64,000 nucleotides of DNA, taken from assembly GCA_965277415.1 (NCBI GenBank), contig CBDICS010000070.1, forward strand, positions 1-64,000, written 5' to 3'. This document shows positions 18,022 to 28,189 of this stretch, in pieces. Below the pieces are notes generated by a model. That model ran no database searches. It saw only the letters and a program-made list of their open reading frames with translations, and was not told the origin of the DNA. A program made the translations under genes and the position numbers. The stretch is from JAHDHW01 sp965277415 (lineage in GTDB: Bacteria > Bacteroidota > Bacteroidia > Chitinophagales > Saprospiraceae). Position 1 is the stretch's first letter. Each line of letters starts with the position of its first letter.

Positions 18022-19257
18022 ATGGACTCATTAACACAAATTATACTTGGTGCGGCGACAGGAGAGCTGGCTGGTGGTAAAAAAATAGGCAATAAGGCAA
18101 TGCTCTGGGGTGCAGTTGGAGGTACGATACCTGATCTAGATGTAGCTATCGGTGGACTTTTTAAATGGATAGGCCTGATGGATGAAATGGATGCTTTGGC
18201 TTTTCACAGAGGTATCACGCACTCTATATTTTTTGCAGTATTAGCTCCTTTGATATTAGGAAGGATGCTCGCTTGGCATTATAAAAACCCTAATAGAAAA
18301 TATGTCTCTTTTATAGGAAGTATTTTTGCCTATGGACTAATTGGTTTAGCGATTAATTATGTTTTCTATGAGGCTGGAGGACAAGTCATTAATATAAAGG
18401 CTCTAATGACAACACTGATTATTGGACTAGTCGTGACTTACTTATTATACCGTAGATTTTTTAAAAGAAGACTCCAACAAGTTGAGGCCACTTGGAAAGA
18501 TTTCGCCTGGGTTTTCTTTTGGTCGATTTTTACACATCCATTATTAGATTGTTGTACAACTTTTGGTACACAACTTTTTCAACCTTTTTCTGACTTTAGA
18601 GTTGGCTTTAATAATATAGCTGTAGCGGATCCCATGTATACAGTTCCTTTTGCCATATGTATTATCTTGGCAGCCTTTTTTTTAAAGAAGTACCCAATCA
18701 AAAGGTATATAAATATTGCAGGAATTGTAATTAGTTCTTGTTATATGATATGGACAGTTTCGAATAAATTTCATGTTGACGCTGTCATTGAAAAATCATT
18801 GGCTGAACAAAATATCCAATATGACCGATACATGAGTAGTCCGACTATTCTGAATAATTTTTTGTGGAATTGTGTCGTGGAAACAGATTCTGTTTATTAT
18901 CAAAGTTTATACTCAACCTTAGATGAATTTCCAAAGATTGAAAACTGGAATATCTATCCCAAAAACCTTCATTTGATCAAAGGTCATGAAGAAGATAAAT
19001 CCATCCAAACATTGACTTGGTTTACCAGTGGTTATTATAACATCATGGCTCGAGAAGATGGCTTATTGCAATTAAATGATCTTCGTTTTGGTTCAATAGG
19101 GGAGAAGGCGGTATCAGAAGATGATTTTGTTTTTCGATTTACACTGAAAGAAATTGATGGGATACTGGATGCAAAACAAAGTGAGGGCAGACCCAAAGTT
19201 AATGGAGACACCTTTGCTAAGTTTTTTGAAAGAGTGAAGGGCAAAAAAAGTGAATAA
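18022..19257 (+). CDS. Metal-dependent hydrolase-like membrane protein (YdjM/DUF457 type)
   Basis: 411 residues. The N-terminus has the family motifs: MDSLTQIILGAA, PDLDVAIGG and HRGITHSIFFA, where D and H residues are the presumed metal ligands, then FTHPLLDCCTTFGTQ near 175. Four or more hydrophobic segments place it in the inner membrane. A soluble C-terminal region of about 150 residues has no recognised motif. The family is linked to membrane lipid or LexA-regulated functions in other bacteria, but its reaction is not settled. Confidence 0.85.
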   Translation: MDSLTQIILGAATGELAGGKKIGNKAMLWGAVGGTIPDLDVAIGGLFKWIGLMDEMDALAFHRGITHSIFFAVLAPLILGRMLAWHYKNPNRKYVSFIGSIFAYGLIGLAINYVFYEAGGQVINIKALMTTLIIGLVVTYLLYRRFFKRRLQQVEATWKDFAWVFFWSIFTHPLLDCCTTFGTQLFQPFSDFRVGFNNIAVADPMYTVPFAICIILAAFFLKKYPIKRYINIAGIVISSCYMIWTVSNKFHVDAVIEKSLAEQNIQYDRYMSSPTILNNFLWNCVVETDSVYYQSLYSTLDEFPKIENWNIYPKNLHLIKGHEEDKSIQTLTWFTSGYYNIMAREDGLLQLNDLRFGSIGEKAVSEDDFVFRFTLKEIDGILDAKQSEGRPKVNGDTFAKFFERVKGKKSE

Positions 19258-19278
19258 AAATGCGCTTTTAAAAAAATA

Positions 19279-19312
19279 ATTGCCACTCATCATTAATTGA
19301 ATGAGTGGCAAT
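19279..19312. terminator. Bidirectional terminator between convergent genes
   Basis: ATTGCCACTCAT (19279-19290) and ATGAGTGGCAAT (19301-19312) form a perfect 12-bp stem. A-rich sequence lies before it and T-rich after it, so it can serve both strands. Confidence 0.75.
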
Positions 19313-19409
19313 CTAATTTCTTATAATTCTTGGGATTAGCTTTAGGAGTAGTTATTGATGTTCTGTCCCTTAATATCCGAGAATAAAAGAATATAAGAGT
19401 AGGCTGTCT

Positions 19410-20642
19410 TTAAAGTTTTGTAATGCGTTGAGTATTAAATACACCTCGCTGATCGCTTGTTCGAATTAAGTATGTACCGCTACTTAGTGTAGAAAGATTC
19501 AAGTTGTAGTTAGACTCATAAGTGGAAACCTGAACTTGATATACCTTTCGACCATAAAGATCAAATACCTCGATGCTTCGATTATTAAGACCGGTTGTAC
19601 TGCCCTCATTCAAAGGAAACTGCAAAGTAATCGATTCTTCAAATGGATTAGGAAAAATGATGGTAGATCCTCCAATAGTATAGTCGACCGATATAATATC
19701 ACTATACTGGAACGAACCATTAAAATCTACCTGCTTGAGGCGATAATAATTAGTACCTGCTCTTGGACTATCATGAAGGTAAGCATAATCATGCGCCACT
19801 ATCGCATTTCCGTTCCCTTCGATAATATTTAAACTTGTAAAATTACGACCATCTATACTGTGCTCTACCTGGAAGTAGGCGTTGTTTTCTTCCGATACTG
19901 TCTGCCAATTTAGTAGCGTATTATTATCTTTTATGTGTGCTGTAAAAGCAGCAAATTCGACAGATAAAGGCGCTTCAGAGACGCGGAAATGATCATACCC
20001 AAGTTCCTCGCCACTACTATTAACACCAGTAACTAAACGTAAATCTAGTGTCGAGCCACTACCTGAGATAGAAAAGGTGAACTCAGTAAAGGTTTCATTT
20101 AAGCTTACACCACCATCTCCGACATCATTACCATCTGTATCCACTTGTAGAGCACCGCTACCTGCCGGAACTATAGATCTGAATGTAATTCCTTCATTGT
20201 ATCCGCCACCATCGATTTGATATTTGATAGTAATTTGGTCAGTATTTTCATAGTTAGTCGTTCTTGCAGCAAAGTTTCCCAAAAAAGTTAAGGCACCTCG
20301 CCCTGAAATATTAATACCTGTAAATTCAATAGAATCGAGATTATGCAAAGATGCACAACCATCCATGTCTTCTCCACGCCAATAGAATGAGCCTTGGATA
20401 TTAGAAAACCCTGCATTATAACCTTCTGTGGCTGAAGGACCAGCAATGTTAGTTCGAACAAAATAATCCCCTGATCCGCAAGTTGGGAGTCCCGTACCAT
20501 CTGTAGTATTCGTATGATTTGAGGCAGAGCGAGTACCCGAAGTAGGGCTCGTTCCTTCAAAATCATCCGTCCAAAATACCTGCGCACTAAGCACCTGCAT
20601 GATGAAAACAGAAGACAAAATTAAAAGTAAAACTTTTTTCAT
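19410..20642 (-). CDS. T9SS-secreted protein with C-terminal sorting domain
   Basis: 410 residues. Signal peptide at 1-20 (LLLILSSVFIMQVLSAQ). A lectin-like or jelly-roll region runs to about 220, then a segment of the type that precedes sorting domains (VEFAAFTAHIKDNNTLLNWQ), and the type A sorting domain from about 330 (IIFPNPFEESITL, GTYLIRTS). It is therefore exported by the type IX system and attached to or released from the cell surface. No catalytic motif was seen. It is 80 bases downstream of the tail-collar genes on the same strand and may be cotranscribed. Confidence 0.85.
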   Translation of the reverse strand: MKKVLLLILSSVFIMQVLSAQVFWTDDFEGTSPTSGTRSASNHTNTTDGTGLPTCGSGDYFVRTNIAGPSATEGYNAGFSNIQGSFYWRGEDMDGCASLHNLDSIEFTGINISGRGALTFLGNFAARTTNYENTDQITIKYQIDGGGYNEGITFRSIVPAGSGALQVDTDGNDVGDGGVSLNETFTEFTFSISGSGSTLDLRLVTGVNSSGEELGYDHFRVSEAPLSVEFAAFTAHIKDNNTLLNWQTVSEENNAYFQVEHSIDGRNFTSLNIIEGNGNAIVAHDYAYLHDSPRAGTNYYRLKQVDFNGSFQYSDIISVDYTIGGSTIIFPNPFEESITLQFPLNEGSTTGLNNRSIEVFDLYGRKVYQVQVSTYESNYNLNLSTLSSGTYLIRTSDQRGVFNTQRITKL

Positions 20643-20721
20643 AATAAGAAAGATTAAAAATGATAAACCTCAAACCCTAGAAAACCATTGGCTTCCTAGG
20701 GCTGAATATTTTTTAGATTGA

Positions 20722-21309
20722 TTAACTTCTGGAGGGAAAAGTCCCTTGCAAAGCAATAATATAATGCACTACTAAATAGGGTTGCATATTATTGTGTGTT
20801 TGACTACCTCCGGTATTGAGCCATCCAATATTGGGAACAGTAGTAGCGCTTACGCCTCCCAGGAATTCATTTGGACTAGCTCCTGCACTAGAATAAACAT
20901 TACCACCTGTAGATTCTGCTAAGGCATTGTCCCCTGGAGCTTGCTCGTCACCACCACCACTATTGACTCCAACGTGGGCTGTTAAATTAACAGAAGACGA
21001 AGGATTCATACTGTGCGAGTGACTGGGTATCATTAGAAAGTTGAGTCCCTGATTTTCTACTCCGGATCGACTACCTAGTCGGTGAGTCGACAAGCCAGGA
21101 CCGGTACCTTCAGAGACAGGAGCACGACCTCGTAGATCAGGTAGTGCAAAGGTTGTTCGACCGTCTCCACCATAAGTAGTACCTAAGATTGAAAATAAGG
21201 CCGTGTTTTGCGCAATAGACAATAACTGACCATTACAAAAAGCCCAGGATCGAGGAGCAAAGTTTCCTCCAAACATGCGAATTTCTCCTAAAAAACCTTC
21301 TTGTGCCAT
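20722..21309 (-). CDS. Tail-collar (microcystin-dependent/MdpB-like) protein, copy 2
   Basis: 195 residues. The tail-collar fold is shown by GEIRMFGGNFAPRSWAFCNG near the start and FALPDLRGRAPVSEGTGPG near 55-75. It is a tandem paralogue of the gene at 21341-21922. Such proteins are common in Bacteroidota and cyanobacteria as free-standing genes related to phage short-tail-fibre collars; their role is unknown. A 109-base block is identical with the neighbour. No prophage genes are nearby. Confidence 0.9.
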   Translation of the reverse strand: MAQEGFLGEIRMFGGNFAPRSWAFCNGQLLSIAQNTALFSILGTTYGGDGRTTFALPDLRGRAPVSEGTGPGLSTHRLGSRSGVENQGLNFLMIPSHSHSMNPSSSVNLTAHVGVNSGGGDEQAPGDNALAESTGGNVYSSAGASPNEFLGGVSATTVPNIGWLNTGGSQTHNNMQPYLVVHYIIALQGTFPSRS

Positions 21310-21340
21310 TTTAAATAATTTTAATAGTGATTAAATAGGA

Positions 21341-21922
21341 TTAACTTCTTGAAGGGAATATACCTTGCAACGCAATAATATAATGAACAGTCAGATAGGG
21401 TTGCATATTATTGTGTGCTTGACTGCCGCCAGTATTCAGCATAGCAATATTGGGAACAGCAGTAGCGCTTACGCCTCCCAGGAATTCATTTGGACTAGCT
21501 CCTGCACTAGAATAAACATTACCACCTGTAGATTCTGCTAAGGCATTGTCCCCTGGAGCTTGCTCGTCAGCACCACCACTATTCACACCAACCCGAACTA
21601 CTGTATTAATCGAAGAAGCAGGATTCATACTATGCGTATGACTAGGCATTTCATTTTGAGTAAGGGTATGAACCTCTTGCCCAGATCTTTGACCTAATGG
21701 ACGAGGTGTCAATCCAGGCCCTGTACCTTCAGAGATAGCCACTCGACCTCGTAAATCAGGTAGTGCAAAAGTCGTTCGACCATCACCACCATAAGTAGTA
21801 CCCAGAATAGAAAATAAAGCTTGATTTTGGCTAATAGCTAGTAATTGACCATTACAAAAAGCCCAAGCTCGTGGAGCAAAATTTCCTCCAAACATTCGGA
21901 TTTCTCCAATCATTGGTTCCAT
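21341..21922 (-). CDS. Tail-collar (microcystin-dependent/MdpB-like) protein, copy 1
   Basis: 193 residues, same architecture as the next gene, which starts 31 bases downstream: GEIRMFGGNFAPRAWAFCNG, then FALPDLRGRVAISEGTGPG. It is first in a probable three-gene operon (two collar proteins, then the T9SS cargo protein). There is no signal peptide, so how or whether it leaves the cell is unclear. Confidence 0.9.
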   Translation of the reverse strand: MEPMIGEIRMFGGNFAPRAWAFCNGQLLAISQNQALFSILGTTYGGDGRTTFALPDLRGRVAISEGTGPGLTPRPLGQRSGQEVHTLTQNEMPSHTHSMNPASSINTVVRVGVNSGGADEQAPGDNALAESTGGNVYSSAGASPNEFLGGVSATAVPNIAMLNTGGSQAHNNMQPYLTVHYIIALQGIFPSRS

Positions 21923-22437
21923 AATATAATAATTTTAGGGTTGAAAAATGTATTTATAAAACAACTAATATGAATTAAGGTAAACATAATATTTACAAAA
22001 CAATTAGTCAATAATCATGAATAATATTCTGATAGCACTAAAATAAGATAACTCATAGATGAGCTCATTCCTGAAAAAGGATGAAAACAGCCAGTATTAT
22101 CAATCTTCCATTTGAATAATAAAGGCTAATGAATTTATATTAATTGCTATTCAAATCATTTCTTACTATGGCAGGTATTGCTTTTTTGGGGCCATAGACA
22201 AGCGTTAAAGCTTCCTTGTCATTCTCAAGCGCTAAATATATGGTTTTTTTCTCATAAAACTGAAAAGAGTATAAATATTTTTAGAGAATGGCATATACGA
22301 AGGAATACAATATTATGTTTCCAACTCGTAGGGCGAATCTTAATTTATATCGCCTATTTTTGTTTAAAATAATGCGGTATGTGTATGTATATGTTTGAAC
22401 AAATTTTTGAGGATAATCGACTACTAAAACGATGCTT
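21923..22437. other. Intergenic region upstream of the tail-collar genes
   Basis: A 64-codon frame on the plus strand at 22178-22372 has no family resemblance and is probably accidental. The stretch otherwise holds the presumed promoter of the minus-strand operon. No clear structured element was seen. Confidence 0.4.
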
Positions 22438-22594
22438 CAATCAATATTCAAAATTAGATATTAAGGCTGTTCAAAAGAATATTGAATCTTCAATAACCAA
22501 TGGGATACCCAAATAAATGGTAGTACCTAATATTCAATATTGGATATTCTTTCAAACAGCACTGATTAGATATTGAACATTCAATATTTTCTAT
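22438..22594. repeat. Inverted-repeat element of the AATATTGAAT family
   Basis: Arms CTGTTCAAAAGAATATTGAAT and CAATATTGGATATTCTTTCAA are inverted around 22500-22540, with outer AATCAATATTC / GAACATTCAATATT words. It resembles the element at 305-417. It runs into the last codons of the outer-membrane protein gene at 22591. Confidence 0.5.
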
Positions 22595-25023
22595 CCTCCT
22601 ACTCGCTTAGCTTCTTCTTCCAATCCCGTTTGTCTTTTTCGAGATTTTACTTGTTGATTTCCAAATGAATAACTAAGACTAAGGCTTACTCTTCGGCTAT
22701 CCCATCGCCCGCTTCCAGTAGATAAAAGGCCATTAAATTCGGAGAACCCATTAAAACCGGATCGATAAAAAATATCATTTGCGCTAAGCCTGACATTAAG
22801 TTGATCCTGTAAGAATTTACGCTGTATACCGAGATTCAGACTCCAGCTGGGATCATATTTAAAAACGCCGCCCCATACTCCCGGACCATTAAAATAGCCA
22901 GAAACCTCCAGTTTAAACTTTTTAGGTAAATCAAAAGTATGCTGTTGGAAAATGTTATACGTAAATGCCTGCACATCAACAAAGGCTGTGTCTCCATAAT
23001 TTGCTTGATTATCCAGATATGAAGCACTTAAATTGATAAAAGCATTCCATTTCTTTGTCACCTGTACTGGAGCACTGATATTTGCTGCCCATACGGATTG
23101 AGTAGCTAGGTTTTCCCAGGTGAGAAACCGCACTCTCGGATCTGTTTCTCCTGCGGAAATCAGGCGAGTGATTTGATCTATGGTTCGACTATAAGCAATT
23201 TTGAAATTGTATCGATATTGTAAGGTATATCCAAGCTCTAGATTATTGACAATCTCCGGAGATAAAAATGGATTGCCTTTATTAAAAGATAGTTGACTGG
23301 ATTGATTATTAAATGGATTGAGAATATTATAATCGGGTCGATTGATCCTGCGTCCATAGTTTAATGCCAACATATGCATAGGAGCAACTTGCCAGGTTAA
23401 TCCAGCACTTGGAAACCAACTCAAATAATTTAAATCAACAGGGTCTTCTTCCAATTCTGTAATAAACGCTTTTAAGTCTCCCATTGCATCAGTTTGCTCA
23501 GCACGTAGCCCAGCGGTAAAGCCCCATTTCTCATTGATCGGCCTAGAGTAGGTAATATACCCAGCATAGACATTTTCATCATAATTGAAAATATTGGAAC
23601 GCTGATTATTTTGAACAGCTATACCATTTATCTCATCATAAAATAAAAACGTATTATCGGAAACAACTCGACTTAATTTAGACCCTAATCCTAGTTTTCC
23701 GCCTAAAATTTCATCTTCGAAATCTACTTTGAAAGTATATATTTTTATATCCGTAGGCGTATCAAAAGTATTAATTACTTCAGTCAATAGAGTTTCTTCT
23801 GTATTATCAAGGTAATAGCGATTTGGACTTATTCGATCTTGATCTCGGGAGTAAGCACCGTAGTCAAGGTCTAAATTGAGACTTCGCCCTTTACTATTGT
23901 CAAAACGATAATTAATATTATAGGTGTTTTGACTAAACTTTTCCTCTGAAGTGGTTTGAGCTACTAGAAAACTGTCTACTTGAGTGGGCGTATTGAGGTT
24001 TGAAATAGAGGTGGTGGCAAGGGTTGAACCATCTCCATTTTTATGAAACCCACCAATTAGAAATCCTAAAGTGTGTTTGTCAGATAAAAAGAAATCTACT
24101 CCTGCACGATAGTTTATATTCTTATCAAAATTTCGATTATCCTCCGTATCGGTTAAAGATAGTCCATTCAATTGATCAACAAAATCGAGAATAAAAAGGC
24201 GTTCATTATCAGAAGCACCTAAAGAACCGAAGGCATTCATTTTTTGATTTCGGTGATTAGCACTTATACCCCCATTAAGTCGCTTCATTATACCTTTACT
24301 AAATGTTCCATTGACTGTACCATTAGTTCCATGACTTTTATCCCTTTTCAAGCGAATATCAATAATACCAGCATTCCCCTCTGCTTCATATTTAGCACCG
24401 GGATTGGTAATGATATCAATTTTATCAATTTGATCAGCAGTGAGGTTTTTTAAATAATTACTGAGGTTTTCTCCAGCCAAAGGCAATCGTTTCCCATCGA
24501 TATACAGTAATACCCCAGAACGACCAAGTACATTAATATTGTCATTATTGTCAACGGTAACACCGGGTGCTTTTCTAAGTAATTCAATAGCATCTGATCC
24601 AGTAGAATTGAGTGTACCCTGGACGTTAAAGACTGTCCGATCTGATTTGACTTCAACAATAGCTCGGCTTGCAGTGACTGTTACTTCACCAAGTTCAACA
24701 GAGGTTTCACCAAAAGTCATGATACCGAGATCAAGCAATTCATCCGCGCTTAGATTAATATCTTTATGGCTAAGATCTCCAACACCAACATAGGAAGCGA
24801 CAAGAAAGTAGTTTCCAGCAGAAAGCCCCCTCAGTTGAAAAATTCCCGTATCATCGCTTGTTTCAACCTTCACCAGAGCACTATCAATGCTATTATATAA
24901 AGCAACGTTTGCAAATGAAATAGGATTGTTTTCTTTATCCTGTAATTGCCCTTTGATAATAGCAGATTGGGCATTTAAACAAAGACAGGCTAAAGCCAGC
25001 GAAAACGTGAAAAATACTTTCAT
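22591..25023 (-). CDS. TonB-dependent receptor-like outer-membrane beta-barrel protein
   Basis: 810 residues. Signal peptide (1-18), carboxypeptidase-regulatory-like domain (about 20-100), plug domain (about 120-220, with VTVDNNDNINVLGRSGVLLYIDG), and a beta-barrel to the C-terminus. It belongs to the outer-membrane beta-barrel subgroup without an associated SusD, so the substrate is unknown. The last residues after the final strand (about 20, KRQTGLEEEAKRVGG) extend past the aromatic end expected for a barrel. Monocistronic. Confidence 0.88.
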   Translation of the reverse strand: MKVFFTFSLALACLCLNAQSAIIKGQLQDKENNPISFANVALYNSIDSALVKVETSDDTGIFQLRGLSAGNYFLVASYVGVGDLSHKDINLSADELLDLGIMTFGETSVELGEVTVTASRAIVEVKSDRTVFNVQGTLNSTGSDAIELLRKAPGVTVDNNDNINVLGRSGVLLYIDGKRLPLAGENLSNYLKNLTADQIDKIDIITNPGAKYEAEGNAGIIDIRLKRDKSHGTNGTVNGTFSKGIMKRLNGGISANHRNQKMNAFGSLGASDNERLFILDFVDQLNGLSLTDTEDNRNFDKNINYRAGVDFFLSDKHTLGFLIGGFHKNGDGSTLATTSISNLNTPTQVDSFLVAQTTSEEKFSQNTYNINYRFDNSKGRSLNLDLDYGAYSRDQDRISPNRYYLDNTEETLLTEVINTFDTPTDIKIYTFKVDFEDEILGGKLGLGSKLSRVVSDNTFLFYDEINGIAVQNNQRSNIFNYDENVYAGYITYSRPINEKWGFTAGLRAEQTDAMGDLKAFITELEEDPVDLNYLSWFPSAGLTWQVAPMHMLALNYGRRINRPDYNILNPFNNQSSQLSFNKGNPFLSPEIVNNLELGYTLQYRYNFKIAYSRTIDQITRLISAGETDPRVRFLTWENLATQSVWAANISAPVQVTKKWNAFINLSASYLDNQANYGDTAFVDVQAFTYNIFQQHTFDLPKKFKLEVSGYFNGPGVWGGVFKYDPSWSLNLGIQRKFLQDQLNVRLSANDIFYRSGFNGFSEFNGLLSTGSGRWDSRRVSLSLSYSFGNQQVKSRKRQTGLEEEAKRVGG

Positions 25024-25050
25024 AATCTTTTGATTTACAGGATTGGTTTA

Positions 25051-25086
25051 AGAACATGTTTAAATTTCGTTTTTGAAACATGCTCT
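25051..25086. repeat. Minimal copy of the AGAGCATGTTTAAA MITE family
   Basis: It starts AGAACATGTTTAAATTTCG and ends GAAACATGCTCT, so the two terminal repeats almost touch: an internally deleted copy of only 36 bases. It lies in the 463-base gap before the glycosyltransferase gene, which otherwise shows no gene. Confidence 0.6.
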
Positions 25087-25486
25087 AATAGAAACCATTT
25101 TTAGACAATTTATTAATTAGTTGATGGTTTTTTACTTTCCTTAATGAATCAGCAAATTTTGTTCCTCTAGTTGAGATTATAAAACCAAAAAATGATTTGG
25201 TCTTAAAAGTCAAGCATTTATGAGAAACTCAGCATATATGCTTAAAAAAAGTAGAGCGCCAAAGTTAAGGGAATGTATAATCTTAGATTTTTTTTTTCGA
25301 TGAAATGCCCTGAAACGTATATTAAAAATTAGAAGAGAAGAATTTAACATTTTGAGGATAACTATTTTAAGGTTTCTGCGTAATATTTAGAAGTTGTGTA
25401 AGAATGTGTTCTAAGATGAGTTGCAAATGATCCGTCAATTCATTTTTAAACAACTTCTAAGTAAAACCATTTAATCCAAATAATAA

Positions 25487-26788
25487 ATGCCTACTTCTAA
25501 TAAAAGAGTCTTAGTACTTGGCTGGGAATTCCCTCCACGTATGGTCGGCGGTCTGGCGATTGCTACCTTTGGAATTGTCGAAGCCATGAGCCATTTTATG
25601 GAAGTTCATCTTATTATTCCTTATAAAGATGAAGCGACCCCACTTATACCCAATGTTACGATTTATGGATTGAACAGTATTGAACTGGATTTTGAAGCAA
25701 CCAAAATTCAAACTATCTTAAATAAAAAAACAAGGATAAATACCTTTAGCGAGATTTATAGTTATCCTTTGGCTTTCGAGGAAGGGCTCGAATATTTAGA
25801 AACTGAAACGATAGAAATAGTTGAAGAAACTCAACAAAAGTCTTTCCGATCTTACCTGGAAGTATTCAATTCGCAAGAGATGTATGGAAAAGGACTGTGG
25901 GAGAAATTACCAGTCTTTAATGAAATTGTCAATGAAATAGCTGGATTGATTGACTTTGATATTGTTCATTGCCATGATTGGGTCACTTTTAGTGCAGGAA
26001 AAAAAATCAAAGCTTCTTACGATAAACCGTTGTGTTTACATGTCCATGCCCTCGAAACGGACCGCACCTTTAAGGCGAATAAAAATGATATTTATGAGAT
26101 AGAAGAAAGTGCGATGCAAATGGCAGATTTGATTTTCCCTGTTAGCGCTTATACCAAAACACAAATCGTGGAAAATTATGGTATCAAAGAGAATAAGATT
26201 TTTCCAATTTACAATGCAATAGATGAAAAATTAATCAAACGTTGGAAGCACACCATTCCCGAACGGATTGTAACCTTTCTTGGACGGATTACTGCTCAAA
26301 AAGGACCGGAATATCTTTTTGAAACTGTACAGAAAGTAGTTGTTGAATATCCAAATGTGAAATTTGTGATCGCTGGAACAGGGGATCAATTAGCACAACT
26401 CATTGCAGCTTCTGCAAACAAACAGATAAGTAAACATTTTATCTTTACAGGTTTTATCAGTCGTGAAAATGTAGATGCTTTACTAGCTACTTCTGATATT
26501 TATTTTATGCCATCTGTATCTGAGCCTTTTGGCTTGACTGCTTTGGAAGCTACCCGTGCAGGTGTACCTTGTGTGTTGACTAAGCAATCTGGTGCTGCCG
26601 AGGTTTTAACTTCTGCCCTTACTGCCGATTATTGGAATACAGATTTATTTGCAGCTCATATTCTGAAATTACTTCGTGATGAAGTGTTTCGCCAGACCGT
26701 GATAAAAGAAAATCAAGCCGAAATGAATAAAATTAGTTGGTATGCTTCTGCTGCCAATATCATTAAAGAATACTCAAAAATTCTTTGA
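25487..26788 (+). CDS. Glycosyltransferase, glycogen/starch-synthase-like
   Basis: 433 residues with a GT-B fold: N-terminal donor-side motif LGWEFPPRMVGGLAIATFG, as in GT4/GT5 glycogen synthases, IVHCHDWVT near 162, and the C-terminal GRITAQKGPEYLFETV near 266 and PSVSEPFGLTALEATRAG near 345. It probably extends alpha-glucan chains. The gene is followed 70 bases later by a GH57 gene, and this pairing is typical of Bacteroidota alpha-glucan metabolism. Confidence 0.88.
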   Translation: MPTSNKRVLVLGWEFPPRMVGGLAIATFGIVEAMSHFMEVHLIIPYKDEATPLIPNVTIYGLNSIELDFEATKIQTILNKKTRINTFSEIYSYPLAFEEGLEYLETETIEIVEETQQKSFRSYLEVFNSQEMYGKGLWEKLPVFNEIVNEIAGLIDFDIVHCHDWVTFSAGKKIKASYDKPLCLHVHALETDRTFKANKNDIYEIEESAMQMADLIFPVSAYTKTQIVENYGIKENKIFPIYNAIDEKLIKRWKHTIPERIVTFLGRITAQKGPEYLFETVQKVVVEYPNVKFVIAGTGDQLAQLIAASANKQISKHFIFTGFISRENVDALLATSDIYFMPSVSEPFGLTALEATRAGVPCVLTKQSGAAEVLTSALTADYWNTDLFAAHILKLLRDEVFRQTVIKENQAEMNKISWYASAANIIKEYSKIL

Positions 26789-26858
26789 GTAATATCCTCT
26801 GCCAACCTCCGATAACCGCTCATTTGTTTTCCTCATTTCTTCATTCAAAAATTGCAAT

Positions 26859-28082
26859 ATGCCTTCCATTTGTTTTTACTTCCAGGTACATCAGCCAAAC
26901 CGACTTCGAAATTATAGTTTTTTTGATATCGGCCATAAAGAGGACTATTTTGATAGAGCTAAAAATGTCGAAATCTTGAATAAGGTTTCTGAAAAATGTT
27001 ACCTCCCTGCAAATGAACTCTTTTATAATTTGATTAAAAAACACAAAGGAGATTTTAAAATAGCTTTGTCTTTGTCAGGCGTTTTACTTGAACAATTAGA
27101 GGCTTGGCGACCAGATGTCTTGTACTCATTTAAGAGACTCGTGGATACGGGTTGTGTGGAATTATTGGCAGAAACTTATCATCATTCTTTATGCTCTGTT
27201 TATTCCTCAAAAGAATTTGAATTACAGATTTTGCAGCATGAACGATTAATCCAGAAATTCTTTGGAGTGACACCAAAGGTTTTTAGGAATACTGAATTGA
27301 TTTATAATAATGATTTATCGAAAACAATACAAGACTTTGAATATAATGGAATTATTGCGGAAGGAGTAGAAGCTTTAATGTCTGGTCCATCGGCTAATTT
27401 TGTACACCACCCGCCAGAATTATATGATTTTCCGGTACTACTAAAAAATTATAGATTATCAGATGATATTGCGTTCCGGTTTTCAAATATGGAATGGACA
27501 GAATATCCATTGACCGCCGATAAATTTGCTTACTGGCTTCATCAAACCCTGGGCAGGGGAGAGACGATTAACCTTTTTATGGATTATGAAACTTTTGGTG
27601 AACATCAATGGGCAAGTACGGGGATTTTTAATTTTCTGAATTACCTTCCACAACATGTATTGAGTCACTTGGACTTTACTTTCAATACGCCTTCAGAAGT
27701 GATTGAAAAATATCCTGTAAGAGGAGCTTATAATGTACCACAAATGAGTTCTTGGGCAGATACGGAAAGAGACTTGTCTGCTTGGAATGGGAATCCAATG
27801 CAGAAAGAAGCTTTGCGTAGATTATTCGAATTAGAGATACCAATCAAGAAGACTGGCGATCAAGAATTATTGGATAAGTGGAGAAAATTATCGACTTCAG
27901 ACCATTTTTATTATATGTCGACAAAGCAGCATTCTGATGGAGAAGTGCATCAATACTTTAGTCCATATAAATCACCACTTGAAGCCTATAATTACTTTGT
28001 AAATGTCTTGTCTGATTTAGAATATCGGATTTCTAAGGTTAGGAAAACGATTATGGATCCCAGAGAATTTGTTCTGGTTTAA
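26859..28082 (+). CDS. Glycoside hydrolase family 57 (alpha-amylase or glucanotransferase)
   Basis: 407 residues. GH57 regions are visible: FYFQVHQPNRLR at the start, ETYHHSL, the probable nucleophile glutamate in FRNTELIY, and the probable acid/base aspartate in FMDYETFGEH. No signal peptide, so it acts in the cytoplasm on glycogen-like glucans together with the preceding glycosyltransferase. Hydrolysis versus branching or transfer cannot be told from sequence. Confidence 0.92.
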   Translation: MPSICFYFQVHQPNRLRNYSFFDIGHKEDYFDRAKNVEILNKVSEKCYLPANELFYNLIKKHKGDFKIALSLSGVLLEQLEAWRPDVLYSFKRLVDTGCVELLAETYHHSLCSVYSSKEFELQILQHERLIQKFFGVTPKVFRNTELIYNNDLSKTIQDFEYNGIIAEGVEALMSGPSANFVHHPPELYDFPVLLKNYRLSDDIAFRFSNMEWTEYPLTADKFAYWLHQTLGRGETINLFMDYETFGEHQWASTGIFNFLNYLPQHVLSHLDFTFNTPSEVIEKYPVRGAYNVPQMSSWADTERDLSAWNGNPMQKEALRRLFELEIPIKKTGDQELLDKWRKLSTSDHFYYMSTKQHSDGEVHQYFSPYKSPLEAYNYFVNVLSDLEYRISKVRKTIMDPREFVLV

Positions 28083-28102
28083 AAGCTATTTATAATGTTT
28101 TT

Positions 28103-28157
28103 GTATTTCCGCTCTCTTTCAGTATGCTTAGAATTTGTTGAAAGAGAGCGGGAATAC
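28103..28157. terminator. Long hairpin between GH57 and the convergent phosphatase gene
   Basis: GTATTTCCGCTCTCTTTCA (28103-28121) pairs with TGAAAGAGAGCGGGAATAC (28139-28157), 19 bp with one mismatch and a 17-base loop. There is no T-run on either strand, but its position at a convergent gene pair suggests transcription ends here. Confidence 0.6.
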
Positions 28158-28189
28158 AGAAGTAAAGCTTAGCAATGTACCCAAGGATA

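Noticed and set aside
20722..21922. Prophage remnant around the tail-collar genes
   Set aside because: No other phage gene, integrase or attachment repeat is nearby; collar-fold proteins are common as free genes in this phylum.
22178..22372. 64-codon plus-strand frame upstream of the tail-collar genes
   Set aside because: No family, no initiation signal, and it lies in a promoter region of divergent character.
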